DNA of 5,391 bases from an uncultured Clostridium sp. (GTDB taxonomy: Bacteria > Bacillota > Clostridia > TANB77 > CAG-508). The notes under the pieces were generated by a model. That model made no database searches. It had not been told where the DNA came from and was given only the letters and a program-made list of their open reading frames with translations. This document shows positions 1 through 5,391 of the stretch, piece by piece (the stretch's first letter is position 1; each line of letters opens with the position of its first letter). A program made the translations under genes and the position numbers. The stretch is from contig CAJKVD010000072.1 of the NCBI GenBank assembly GCA_905203195.1, positions 1-5,391 on the forward strand, read 5' to 3'.

Positions 1-255
1 ATGTGCATATATTTTATTTCTAAATCCTTCATTATATAATTTTGGAATTCTTCCAGAATGATCTATATGAGCATGTGTTAATAGCATAAAATCTATTTCT
101 TTTGGATTAAATTCAAACTCTTGAAAATTCTCCTCCTCCAATTCAGCTTTTCCTTGCCACATACCACAATCCACTAAAAATTTTTTACCTGCTGCCTCAA
201 CTAAATAATTGGAACCTGTTACTGTTTTTGTTGCACCTAAAAAAGTAATTTTCAT
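1..255 (-). CDS. MBL-fold metallo-hydrolase, probable RNA-processing (beta-CASP-like) type, N-terminal 85 residues only
   Basis: The reading frame runs from an ATG at 255-253 to the left edge without a stop, giving 85 residues; the C-terminal part lies outside the window. The N-terminus (MKITFLGATKTVTGSNYLVE) is the usual first beta strand and turn of the MBL fold. Next come LVDCG, with the motif-1 aspartate at residue 29, and the zinc-binding motif HAHIDHSG, with His61, His63, Asp65 and His66. The LGA-x-x-x-VTGS opening resembles the COG1236/YSH1-like proteins related to the cleavage and polyadenylation factor, which are usually metal-dependent RNases with an inserted beta-CASP domain. It does not resemble the start of RNase J as I know it. 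The beta-CASP domain and any KH or Zn-dependent C-terminal part cannot be seen, so the RNase reading is inference. MBL fold is near certain; the subfamily is moderately sure. Confidence 0.9.
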   Translation of the reverse strand, partial: MKITFLGATKTVTGSNYLVEAAGKKFLVDCGMWQGKAELEEENFQEFEFNPKEIDFMLLTHAHIDHSGRIPKLYNEGFRNKIYAH

Positions 256-260
256 AATTT

Positions 261-267
261 CCCTCAC
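261..267 (-). promoter_or_regulatory. Ribosome binding site of the MBL hydrolase gene
   Basis: On the minus strand GTGAGGG lies 5 nt before the ATG at 255. It is a moderate Shine-Dalgarno match (core GAGG) and supports this ATG as the start. It sits just after the U-run of the hairpin at 272-297. Confidence 0.6.
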
Positions 268-271
268 TTTT

Positions 272-297
272 AAAAAATTTAGGTTTTTTGGAACCTA
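272..297 (-). terminator. Weak candidate intrinsic terminator or attenuator between the unassigned gene and the MBL gene
   Basis: Read on the minus strand, UAGGUU (297-292) pairs perfectly with AACCUA (285-280) around the six-base loop CCAAAA. After two A residues there is a run of six U (277-272). It begins 7 nt after the stop codon of the unassigned gene, where a terminator would be expected. The stem is only 6 bp with two G-C pairs, so it is weak; it may give partial read-through into the MBL gene or be a chance product of AT-rich DNA. Confidence 0.35.
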
Positions 298-303
298 TAA
301 CCA

Positions 304-1896
304 TTATTCAAATAATTTTATTTTTTTATTTAACTTTATTCCTAAGTCTTTTGATTTTATACTATTATTAAATATTTCTATTTTTTCCTCAAAAGCTCCT
401 TCGTCAAATACTTGCATAAAAAACTTATCCTTTTCTTTTATTAGTTTAAATGATAAATCCTCTAATTTTATTACACGTAATTTAAATATTTCAATCCATA
501 TTTTATATTCATATTCTTTATTTTTTGAAATTAAAGTAATAGCTTTTAATTCTTTTGCCTTATCTAATAACTTCATTATAGTGTCTATTAAAATATTATT
601 TATATTTTTATTTACAAAAACTTTATCAAACACATTAGATTTAATATCAAAAGGTATCAACAAATAATATCTAAACTGATACATTAAAGATATTATATCC
701 TGCTTATTTGCAGCATTATTAATCTTTATTTGGAAGCATTCCCAAAAAACCCTTTGCAATTGAATTAATGACTTTTCTAATTCATATTGAATATCTTTAA
801 TATCTAAATATTTCAAGTAATGATATTTTTCTTCAAGTTCTTTTGCATGTGCTACAAAATTTTTAGGTTTTAATATGGAATTTAATTCATCGATTTTCGC
901 ATAATAACTATCTCTTTCCTCTAGCATCATATTTGATAATACTCTCATACTAAAAATCTTTTTATCTAATGGCAAATTTTCATTTCTTTTAATATATTCC
1001 TCTTGCAATAATTTTTTATTACTAAGACTTGTATCAATGTTTTTTATTTTTTTTAGTAGCTCTATTTTTTTATTTGTAATATCTTCAACATAAGCCTGTT
1101 TATCATTCATTACACTCAATTCATGTTCTATTATTTTTTTGTCATCAAAAAAACTCTCTAATCTATTTTTATCAAATTTCAACTCTAAAATTATAGCTAT
1201 TTTAACAATTAGTTCAACAAATTTTTTCTCATTTTTTTTTCCAAAATCTGATTTTAACTTTTCTACAAACTCAGAATAATAATCTATTATCCTTTCATTT
1301 GTATATATCCATTTTTCCAAAAAATCATTTCCAATTAAAATCCTCAAATTTTGATAACATAAATTATGTGCCATACTTTCAATTTCGTAATTTAAAGTAG
1401 TCCATGAATATCCATTAAAATCACGCAAAGGTTCGACTTTTTGTATTGTATTACCTACATTTATTAAATCTGAAAGTACTATATCTTTCAGATAATACTT
1501 TTCTTTAATTATAACATCTCTTTTACTTAACTTCCAAATTGCATATAATAATTTTCTCTCTATTGGATAACATTCAATTACACCTTTATTTTTATTAATA
1601 TAAAAAGTAGAATTTTCGTGTATTTTGCTATTCTCACTTTCCATTCTAATAAGTTTAATTAATGAACAATTTTCTTTTATTATTAATATTAATTTTTCTA
1701 TATATTCATCTTTTGATTCTACATCACTTTTTACAATTTTCATATCCTGATATGCAGTTTCAATCTTATATAAAATATTAAGGAGAATACTTTTTACATT
1801 TTCGTCAAAGCTTTTTTGTTCTAATACTGTCTCTAATTCATCATTAAAATCTTTTTTTACAATTCTATCAATAAAGCTTCCTTTTTTCATTCGCAA
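304..1896 (-). CDS. Uncharacterised helix-rich protein with a central coiled coil, about 530 residues
   Basis: I do not recognise a named domain. The frame is open from a GTG at 1917 to the TAA at 306-304, but that GTG lies upstream of the ribosome binding site, which the frame would translate as Lys-Lys-Gly-Gly. The better starts are TTG at 1896-1894 (530 residues, 7 nt from GGAGG; chosen) or ATG at 1890-1888 (528 residues, 13 nt away). No signal peptide or membrane segment is evident, so it is probably cytosolic. From the TTG, residues 1 to about 85 are charged helices. About 95-190 is a more globular part with the distinctive stretches CYPIERKLLYAIWKLSK and VEPLRDFNGYSW. About 240-365 is rich in Lys, Glu and Leu and looks coiled-coil. 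The C-terminus (about 370-530) is again helical and Lys-rich. No Walker, zinc-finger or other catalytic motif is visible. It follows ftsK by about 33 nt, so co-transcription is likely; a link to chromosome segregation or division would be guilt by association only. It is more AT-rich than ftsK. Confidence 0.85.
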   Translation of the reverse strand: MRMKKGSFIDRIVKKDFNDELETVLEQKSFDENVKSILLNILYKIETAYQDMKIVKSDVESKDEYIEKLILIIKENCSLIKLIRMESENSKIHENSTFYINKNKGVIECYPIERKLLYAIWKLSKRDVIIKEKYYLKDIVLSDLINVGNTIQKVEPLRDFNGYSWTTLNYEIESMAHNLCYQNLRILIGNDFLEKWIYTNERIIDYYSEFVEKLKSDFGKKNEKKFVELIVKIAIILELKFDKNRLESFFDDKKIIEHELSVMNDKQAYVEDITNKKIELLKKIKNIDTSLSNKKLLQEEYIKRNENLPLDKKIFSMRVLSNMMLEERDSYYAKIDELNSILKPKNFVAHAKELEEKYHYLKYLDIKDIQYELEKSLIQLQRVFWECFQIKINNAANKQDIISLMYQFRYYLLIPFDIKSNVFDKVFVNKNINNILIDTIMKLLDKAKELKAITLISKNKEYEYKIWIEIFKLRVIKLEDLSFKLIKEKDKFFMQVFDEGAFEEKIEIFNNSIKSKDLGIKLNKKIKLFE

Positions 1897-1903
1897 AATA
1901 TAT

Positions 1904-1910
1904 CCTCCTT
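1904..1910 (-). promoter_or_regulatory. Strong ribosome binding site that decides the start of the unassigned gene
   Basis: On the minus strand AAGGAGG (inside AAAAAAGGAGG) is a near-perfect Shine-Dalgarno sequence. It is 7 nt before TTG (1896-1894) and 13 nt before ATG (1890-1888), and lies downstream of the in-frame GTG at 1917-1915. It therefore rules against the GTG and favours the TTG on spacing. Confidence 0.8.
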
Positions 1911-1929
1911 TTTTCACTTTAGTTTATTT

Positions 1930-4425
1930 TTATTGTTCACTTTGACTTTGGGTAGTAATTTCATTTTTACCCATTTTTAATTCATTTAATTTTTCAAGTG
2001 ACATTAAAACTTCTCTCGGTTTACTACCTTGAAATCCAGAAATAACACCTCTCTCTTCCATTTGATCTATAATTCTTCCTGCACGTGCATATCCAACTTT
2101 AAATTTTCTTTGTATAAAAGATGTAGAAGCTTGACCTGTTTCAACAACAGTTTGAATTGCATCCATCAAAAATGGATCTATTTCATCATCATCTGAAGTC
2201 TCTGCAATTTCTTTATCTGTTTTATTATTATTTTCTATTGTTTCCAAAATATCTTCACTATAATTTGCAGTTCCATTTTGTTTTACAAAATCGACTATTT
2301 TTTCCACTTCATCATCTGAAACAAATGCTCCCTGTACCCTTACTGGTTTTGGTGCACCAGCCGGAAAAAATAACATATCACCTTTTCCCAAAAGTTTTTC
2401 TGCACCCACACTGTCTATAATTGTACGTGAATCAACTTGTGATGAAACAGCAAAAGCTATACGTGATGGAATATTAGCCTTAATCAAACCAGTAATAACA
2501 TCAACAGATGGTCTTTGTGTTGCAATTACTAAATGCATTCCAGCCGCTCTTGCTTTTTGAGCCAAACGACAAATTGCCTCTTCAACATCTTTTGCAGCAA
2601 CCATCATTAAATCTGCCAATTCGTCTACAATAATAACTATTTGTGGCAATTTTCCAGATCCTTCTTCTTTTTCTATAGCCTTATTATATCCTTTTATATC
2701 TCTAACACCTTTTTGTGCAAATAAATTATATCTATTATCCATTTCTTGAACAGCCCAAGCCAATGCCCCAGCCGCCTTTTTAGGATCTGTAACAACTGGT
2801 ATTAATAAATGTGGTATACCATTATAAACAGAAAGTTCCACTACCTTTGGATCAACCATAACCATTTTTACTTCACTTGGTTTACTTTTATAGATAATAC
2901 TTGTAATAATAGTATTTATACAAACACTTTTACCTGAACCTGTAGATCCTGCAATTAATAAATGTGGCATCTTAGCAATATCAGCCAATTGGATATTTCC
3001 AGCTACATCTTTTCCTAAGGCTACTGTTAACTTTGAAGAACTTTCGCTAAACTCTTCACTTTCTAAAACTTCACGCAAGTGAACTGCTTCTTTTTCCTTA
3101 TTCGGAACTTCAATACCAACAGCTTGTTTTCCAGGTATTGGTGCCTCTATACGTATTGTTTCTGCCGCCAAATTCAATGCAATATCATCTGCCAAATTTG
3201 CTATTTTGCTTACTCTAACTCCTTCAGCTGGTTTTAACTCATATCTAGTTATTGCTGGACCAACAGACACATTTTCAACTTTTGCTGATACCCCAAAACT
3301 ATACAAAGTTTTTTGTAATTTTGTAGCTGTATCTGTCAATGCCTTTGCACCACCTTTTAAAGTTTTTTTACTTGCTTTAGAAAGCAATTCAACAGGTGGA
3401 TATTCATAATGTTCATCTTCTACAATCATAGCATGTTCTAATTGTAATACCTCTTTTGTTTTATCCTGTTTTTGTTCTTCTTCTTGCTTAAACAAATTTC
3501 CTTCTATTACATCTGGTTGAATTTCTTGTTGTTTTTTATTTTTTCTCATTGCTTTAGTTTCCTTTGTAAGTGGCATTAAATCATCTTTACTATGATCATA
3601 TTTTTTAAATTGTGCCCTATCATTTTCATCAATCACTCTACCGCCAAAATTAATCTTGATTTGGTTTTCCATCTCATCTGGATATACATCCGGATGTACT
3701 GCAGGTTTAATTTTTCTTTTTTCCCCTTGAGTACTATCTCTTTGTTCCATTTGTTGACTAAGTTGCTTTTGCCTATTCTGCATTCTTGCTTGTCTTTCTT
3801 GAATTTCTTGTAAACGTTCTTCTTTTCTTTCCTGCTTTCTTTGTTGTGATTTTTCTATGCTTTGCTGTAACATATCAGATGTATGAATTCCAAACATAAA
3901 CACTATTAGAAGAAGCGTAGCTCCTATACTAAAAATAACAGCTCCCACATTACCTAACAAATTACAAAGTGGCACTGCCAAGGCTGCTCCAATTGCACCT
4001 CCGCCAACTCCAGATGTTCCTATACTATAAGCATCTTTTACTACCTCAGATAATTCTTTAGATACTAATAACTCTCCACTAGCTACTTGAAATGTTGCCA
4101 TCACTGTTGCAACAGCTATCAAAAAAATAGTATATTGTCCCAATTTATACCATAACTCTTCTCTATCCTCACAAACTAATTTTATTGTTACAGCAAATAT
4201 GCCTATTGGCAACACATATCTTATAATACCAATTAGGCCCCCTAAAATTTCTGTTAACTTTACTCCTACTACTCCTGATTTAGTATATATTAAAACAGCA
4301 GAAAGGATACTTAAAACAAACAAAACAACAATGGCTAAATCTAACCTTGATGCTTGTTTTTTAGTACTTCTTTTTGCTGTTTTCTTATTTCCGGTCTTAT
4401 TATTATATGTACGTTTTTTTGCCAT
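1930..4425 (-). CDS. ftsK/spoIIIE: DNA translocase FtsK/SpoIIIE
   Basis: This is a complete 831-residue septal DNA pump that moves chromosomal DNA through the closing division septum or, in spore formers, into the forespore. A basic cytoplasmic tail (1-27) precedes four or five hydrophobic segments at about 28-47, 61-84, 95-114, 141-157 and 160-180. A Gln/Arg/Glu/Lys-rich linker covers about 185-340. The alpha/beta motor follows: the alpha part near 370-440 includes [16 protein letters not shown] and [18 protein letters not shown], Walker A is GSTGSGKS at 493-500 (Lys499), and Walker B is IVIIVDE ending in Asp601-Glu602. [16 protein letters not shown] at 631-646 is the family signature after Walker B. 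The C-terminal winged-helix gamma domain, which reads DNA orientation, is at about 748-810 and ends in a short polar tail. All catalytic residues are intact and the length is typical of the family. The sequence alone does not separate FtsK (division) from SpoIIIE (sporulation). GGAGG at 4439-4435 precedes the ATG by 9 nt. Confidence 0.97.
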   Translation of the reverse strand: MAKKRTYNNKTGNKKTAKRSTKKQASRLDLAIVVLFVLSILSAVLIYTKSGVVGVKLTEILGGLIGIIRYVLPIGIFAVTIKLVCEDREELWYKLGQYTIFLIAVATVMATFQVASGELLVSKELSEVVKDAYSIGTSGVGGGAIGAALAVPLCNLLGNVGAVIFSIGATLLLIVFMFGIHTSDMLQQSIEKSQQRKQERKEERLQEIQERQARMQNRQKQLSQQMEQRDSTQGEKRKIKPAVHPDVYPDEMENQIKINFGGRVIDENDRAQFKKYDHSKDDLMPLTKETKAMRKNKKQQEIQPDVIEGNLFKQEEEQKQDKTKEVLQLEHAMIVEDEHYEYPPVELLSKASKKTLKGGAKALTDTATKLQKTLYSFGVSAKVENVSVGPAITRYELKPAEGVRVSKIANLADDIALNLAAETIRIEAPIPGKQAVGIEVPNKEKEAVHLREVLESEEFSESSSKLTVALGKDVAGNIQLADIAKMPHLLIAGSTGSGKSVCINTIITSIIYKSKPSEVKMVMVDPKVVELSVYNGIPHLLIPVVTDPKKAAGALAWAVQEMDNRYNLFAQKGVRDIKGYNKAIEKEEGSGKLPQIVIIVDELADLMMVAAKDVEEAICRLAQKARAAGMHLVIATQRPSVDVITGLIKANIPSRIAFAVSSQVDSRTIIDSVGAEKLLGKGDMLFFPAGAPKPVRVQGAFVSDDEVEKIVDFVKQNGTANYSEDILETIENNNKTDKEIAETSDDDEIDPFLMDAIQTVVETGQASTSFIQRKFKVGYARAGRIIDQMEERGVISGFQGSKPREVLMSLEKLNELKMGKNEITTQSQSEQ

Positions 4426-4434
4426 TTAAATCAT

Positions 4435-4440
4435 CCTCCA
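4435..4440 (-). promoter_or_regulatory. Ribosome binding site of ftsK/spoIIIE
   Basis: On the minus strand TGGAGG ends 9 nt before the ATG at 4425-4423. It fits within the 24-nt gap after the preceding gene, leaving no room for a separate promoter there and supporting co-transcription. Confidence 0.75.
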
Positions 4441-4449
4441 AAAGGCTTG

Positions 4450-4953
4450 CTATTTTAATTCTTTTCTACTATTTTGAATAGTTTTGATTGTATCTTCCAT
4501 AGAAATTTGCATTAAATTTAAAGCCTCGCTCATATTTTGTTCTAATTTTGACAATGTATCAGTTAAAACACTTTCTGTTCCACCAAGCAAATTATCTGCA
4601 TATTCTTTTGTTCCTTTTGATATCTCTCTTGACATCTCATTAGCAGTTTCTATAATCTGAGCCTTTTGATCATAAGCCTTCTTAGTAATCTCATGTTCAT
4701 CAATCATTGCAATAATTCTATTTTCTGCTTCTTTAACTATATCATCTGCTTCTTTTTGTGCTTCAACCAAAATACGTTGCCTTTCTTCTTTTACCCATTT
4801 AGCTTGTTTTAATTCATCAGGAAGTTTTAAACGTATTTCCTTTAATAAATCTAAAATTTCCTCTTTATTAACTACCGTTTTTGCTGAAAATGGTAGATTT
4901 CTACTTTTGTCTAATATGTCCTCCAATTCATCTAATAATGTAAAAATTTCCAT
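4450..4953 (-). CDS. Small coiled-coil protein of the clostridial 'ATPase'/DivIVA-like family
   Basis: A complete 167-residue cytosolic protein, ATG at 4953 to TAG at 4452-4450. Residues 1-20 form a short helix, and 21-55 carry the pattern VVNKEEILDLLKEIRLKLPDEL followed by KQAKWVKEER. Residues about 55-120 are a long charged helix (EERQRILVEAQKEADDIVKEAE) like the coiled coils of DivIVA or ATP-synthase b/H-type stalks, and about 125-167 form a second helix. From memory this matches a clostridial family commonly labelled 'ATPase', about 160 residues long and usually found next to rsmD and coaD. No Walker motif is present, so I do not believe that label as an enzymatic function; a scaffold or stalk-like role is inference. 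It lies 15 nt after rsmD and 24 nt before ftsK, so it is almost certainly in the same operon. Confidence 0.85.
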   Translation of the reverse strand: MEIFTLLDELEDILDKSRNLPFSAKTVVNKEEILDLLKEIRLKLPDELKQAKWVKEERQRILVEAQKEADDIVKEAENRIIAMIDEHEITKKAYDQKAQIIETANEMSREISKGTKEYADNLLGGTESVLTDTLSKLEQNMSEALNLMQISMEDTIKTIQNSRKELK

Positions 4954-4960
4954 GGTCCTA

Positions 4961-4967
4961 CCCCTTT
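4961..4967 (-). promoter_or_regulatory. Ribosome binding site of the small coiled-coil protein gene
   Basis: On the minus strand AAAGGGG lies 7 nt before the ATG at 4953-4951, immediately after the rsmD stop codon (4971-4969). It supports this start and tight translational coupling to rsmD. A second purine patch, TAGGA, lies closer to the ATG. Confidence 0.55.
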
Positions 4968-4968
4968 C

Positions 4969-5391
4969 TTAAACTAAATCTGTCACTTTTGCAAAAATAA
5001 TATTTGCTCTTCCATATTTTCTAATATCAACAATCAAAATATTTTCAATATTCTCTACTTTTTTTAATACTTCTTCTCTATCTGTTTCTATAATTATTAT
5101 AGTTGACAATTTCAACAATTTTTCTTTTTTTAATATTTCTATTGCTCGCATAATAAAATCTGTTTTATATGGTGGATCAATATATATTATATCTAGCCTC
5201 TCGTTTAATCGGTTAATCAACATTTTTTCATAATCTTCCCCATACAAAACTATCTTTTCTTCTAAATGCGTTTTTTCTATGTTTTTTCGTATAATTTTTA
5301 TTGCATCTGTAGATTTTTCACACATATATACTCTTTTTGCTCCTCTGCTTGCAGCTTCTAAGCCTATTGCACCACTGCCAGCAAATAAGTC
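4969..5391 (-). CDS. rsmD: 16S rRNA (guanine-N2)-methyltransferase RsmD, 5' end missing
   Basis: The frame is open from the right edge to the TAA at 4971-4969, giving 140 visible residues; RsmD is usually about 180-190, so roughly the first 45 are outside the window. RsmD methylates N2 of G966 (E. coli numbering) of 16S rRNA within the small subunit, using S-adenosylmethionine. The visible part opens with DLFAGSGAIGLEAASRGA, the SAM-binding motif I. It continues with VYMCEK, where the acidic residue that usually contacts the SAM ribose lies, and then IIYIDPPY, the catalytic (N/D)PPY motif of amino-methyltransferases. The C-terminal IRKYGRANIIFAKV matches the usual RsmD ending (KxYGxxxI.F). 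The methionine encoded at 5325 is internal, because motif I lies upstream of it in the same frame. This is the first visible gene of the cluster. Confidence 0.93.
   Translation of the reverse strand, partial: DLFAGSGAIGLEAASRGAKRVYMCEKSTDAIKIIRKNIEKTHLEEKIVLYGEDYEKMLINRLNERLDIIYIDPPYKTDFIMRAIEILKKEKLLKLSTIIIIETDREEVLKKVENIENILIVDIRKYGRANIIFAKVTDLV

Noticed and set aside
209..667. Open frame of 152 codons on the plus strand
   Set aside because: It is antisense to the end of the unassigned gene and the start of the MBL gene. The product is Phe/Ser/Ile/Asn-rich, as expected from reading AT-rich coding DNA backwards, and I see no domain.
2157..2420. Plus-strand open frame of 87 codons rich in His, Phe and Leu
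   Set aside because: It lies wholly inside the conserved motor and C-terminal coding of ftsK/spoIIIE on the other strand; no plausible protein.
3206..3409. Plus-strand open frame of 67 codons
   Set aside because: Antisense to the alpha domain of the translocase, with no recognisable features.
3685..3698. Perfect 14-bp palindrome TACATCCGGATGTA
   Set aside because: It sits inside the ftsK coding sequence, encodes His-Pro-Asp-Val-Tyr in the linker, and has no second copy or nearby promoter that I can see; probably chance.
3592..3813. Plus-strand open frame of 73 codons, hydrophobic
   Set aside because: Antisense to the Gln/Arg/Lys-rich linker; the hydrophobicity is the mirror of polar codons.
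4199..4429. Plus-strand open frame of 76 codons with membrane-like stretches
   Set aside because: Antisense to the membrane segments and basic tail of ftsK/spoIIIE, whose start and ribosome binding site are clear.
4426..4434. Minimal ATG-ATT-TAA frame just before the ftsK start
   Set aside because: Its ATG directly abuts the GGAGG, so there is no room for initiation; it is a by-product of the ribosome binding site spacer.
5323..5325. ATG as the start of rsmD
   Set aside because: The SAM-binding motif I (DLFAGSGAIG) is encoded upstream in the same frame up to the window edge, so this methionine is internal.

Overview
The window is a strongly AT-rich stretch in which every supportable gene lies on the minus strand. 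It reads right to left as one compact cluster: rsmD (5' end cut off by the right edge), a small coiled-coil protein of the clostridial 'ATPase'/DivIVA-like type, a full-length FtsK/SpoIIIE DNA translocase, a protein of about 530 residues that I cannot assign, and the first 85 codons of a metallo-beta-lactamase (MBL) fold hydrolase that runs off the left edge. The base composition, strong GGAGG-type ribosome binding sites, a likely TTG start and the protein families point to a low-GC Firmicute. An uncultured gut-type member of the Clostridia is my best guess; this is inference, as no rRNA gene or other decisive marker is present.

Layout: 5391-4969 rsmD (140 residues visible), a 15-nt gap, 4953-4450 small coiled-coil protein, a 24-nt gap, 4425-1930 ftsK/spoIIIE, a 33-nt gap to the preferred TTG start, about 1896-304 unassigned protein, a 48-nt gap containing a weak hairpin with a U-run, and 255-1 MBL hydrolase. 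No gap exceeds 50 nt, so there is no long non-coding stretch. I see no convincing promoter, tRNA, CRISPR array, insertion sequence or attachment site.

The first four genes are spaced like an operon. RsmD modifies 16S rRNA, and FtsK/SpoIIIE pumps DNA through the division or sporulation septum. The small coiled-coil protein belongs to a family that, from memory, usually sits beside rsmD and coaD in Clostridia; coaD is absent here between them. The large unassigned protein, probably co-transcribed after ftsK, is the least understood part of the window. It is a soluble, helix-rich protein with a central coiled coil. The MBL gene has its own ribosome binding site and may be partly insulated by the hairpin.
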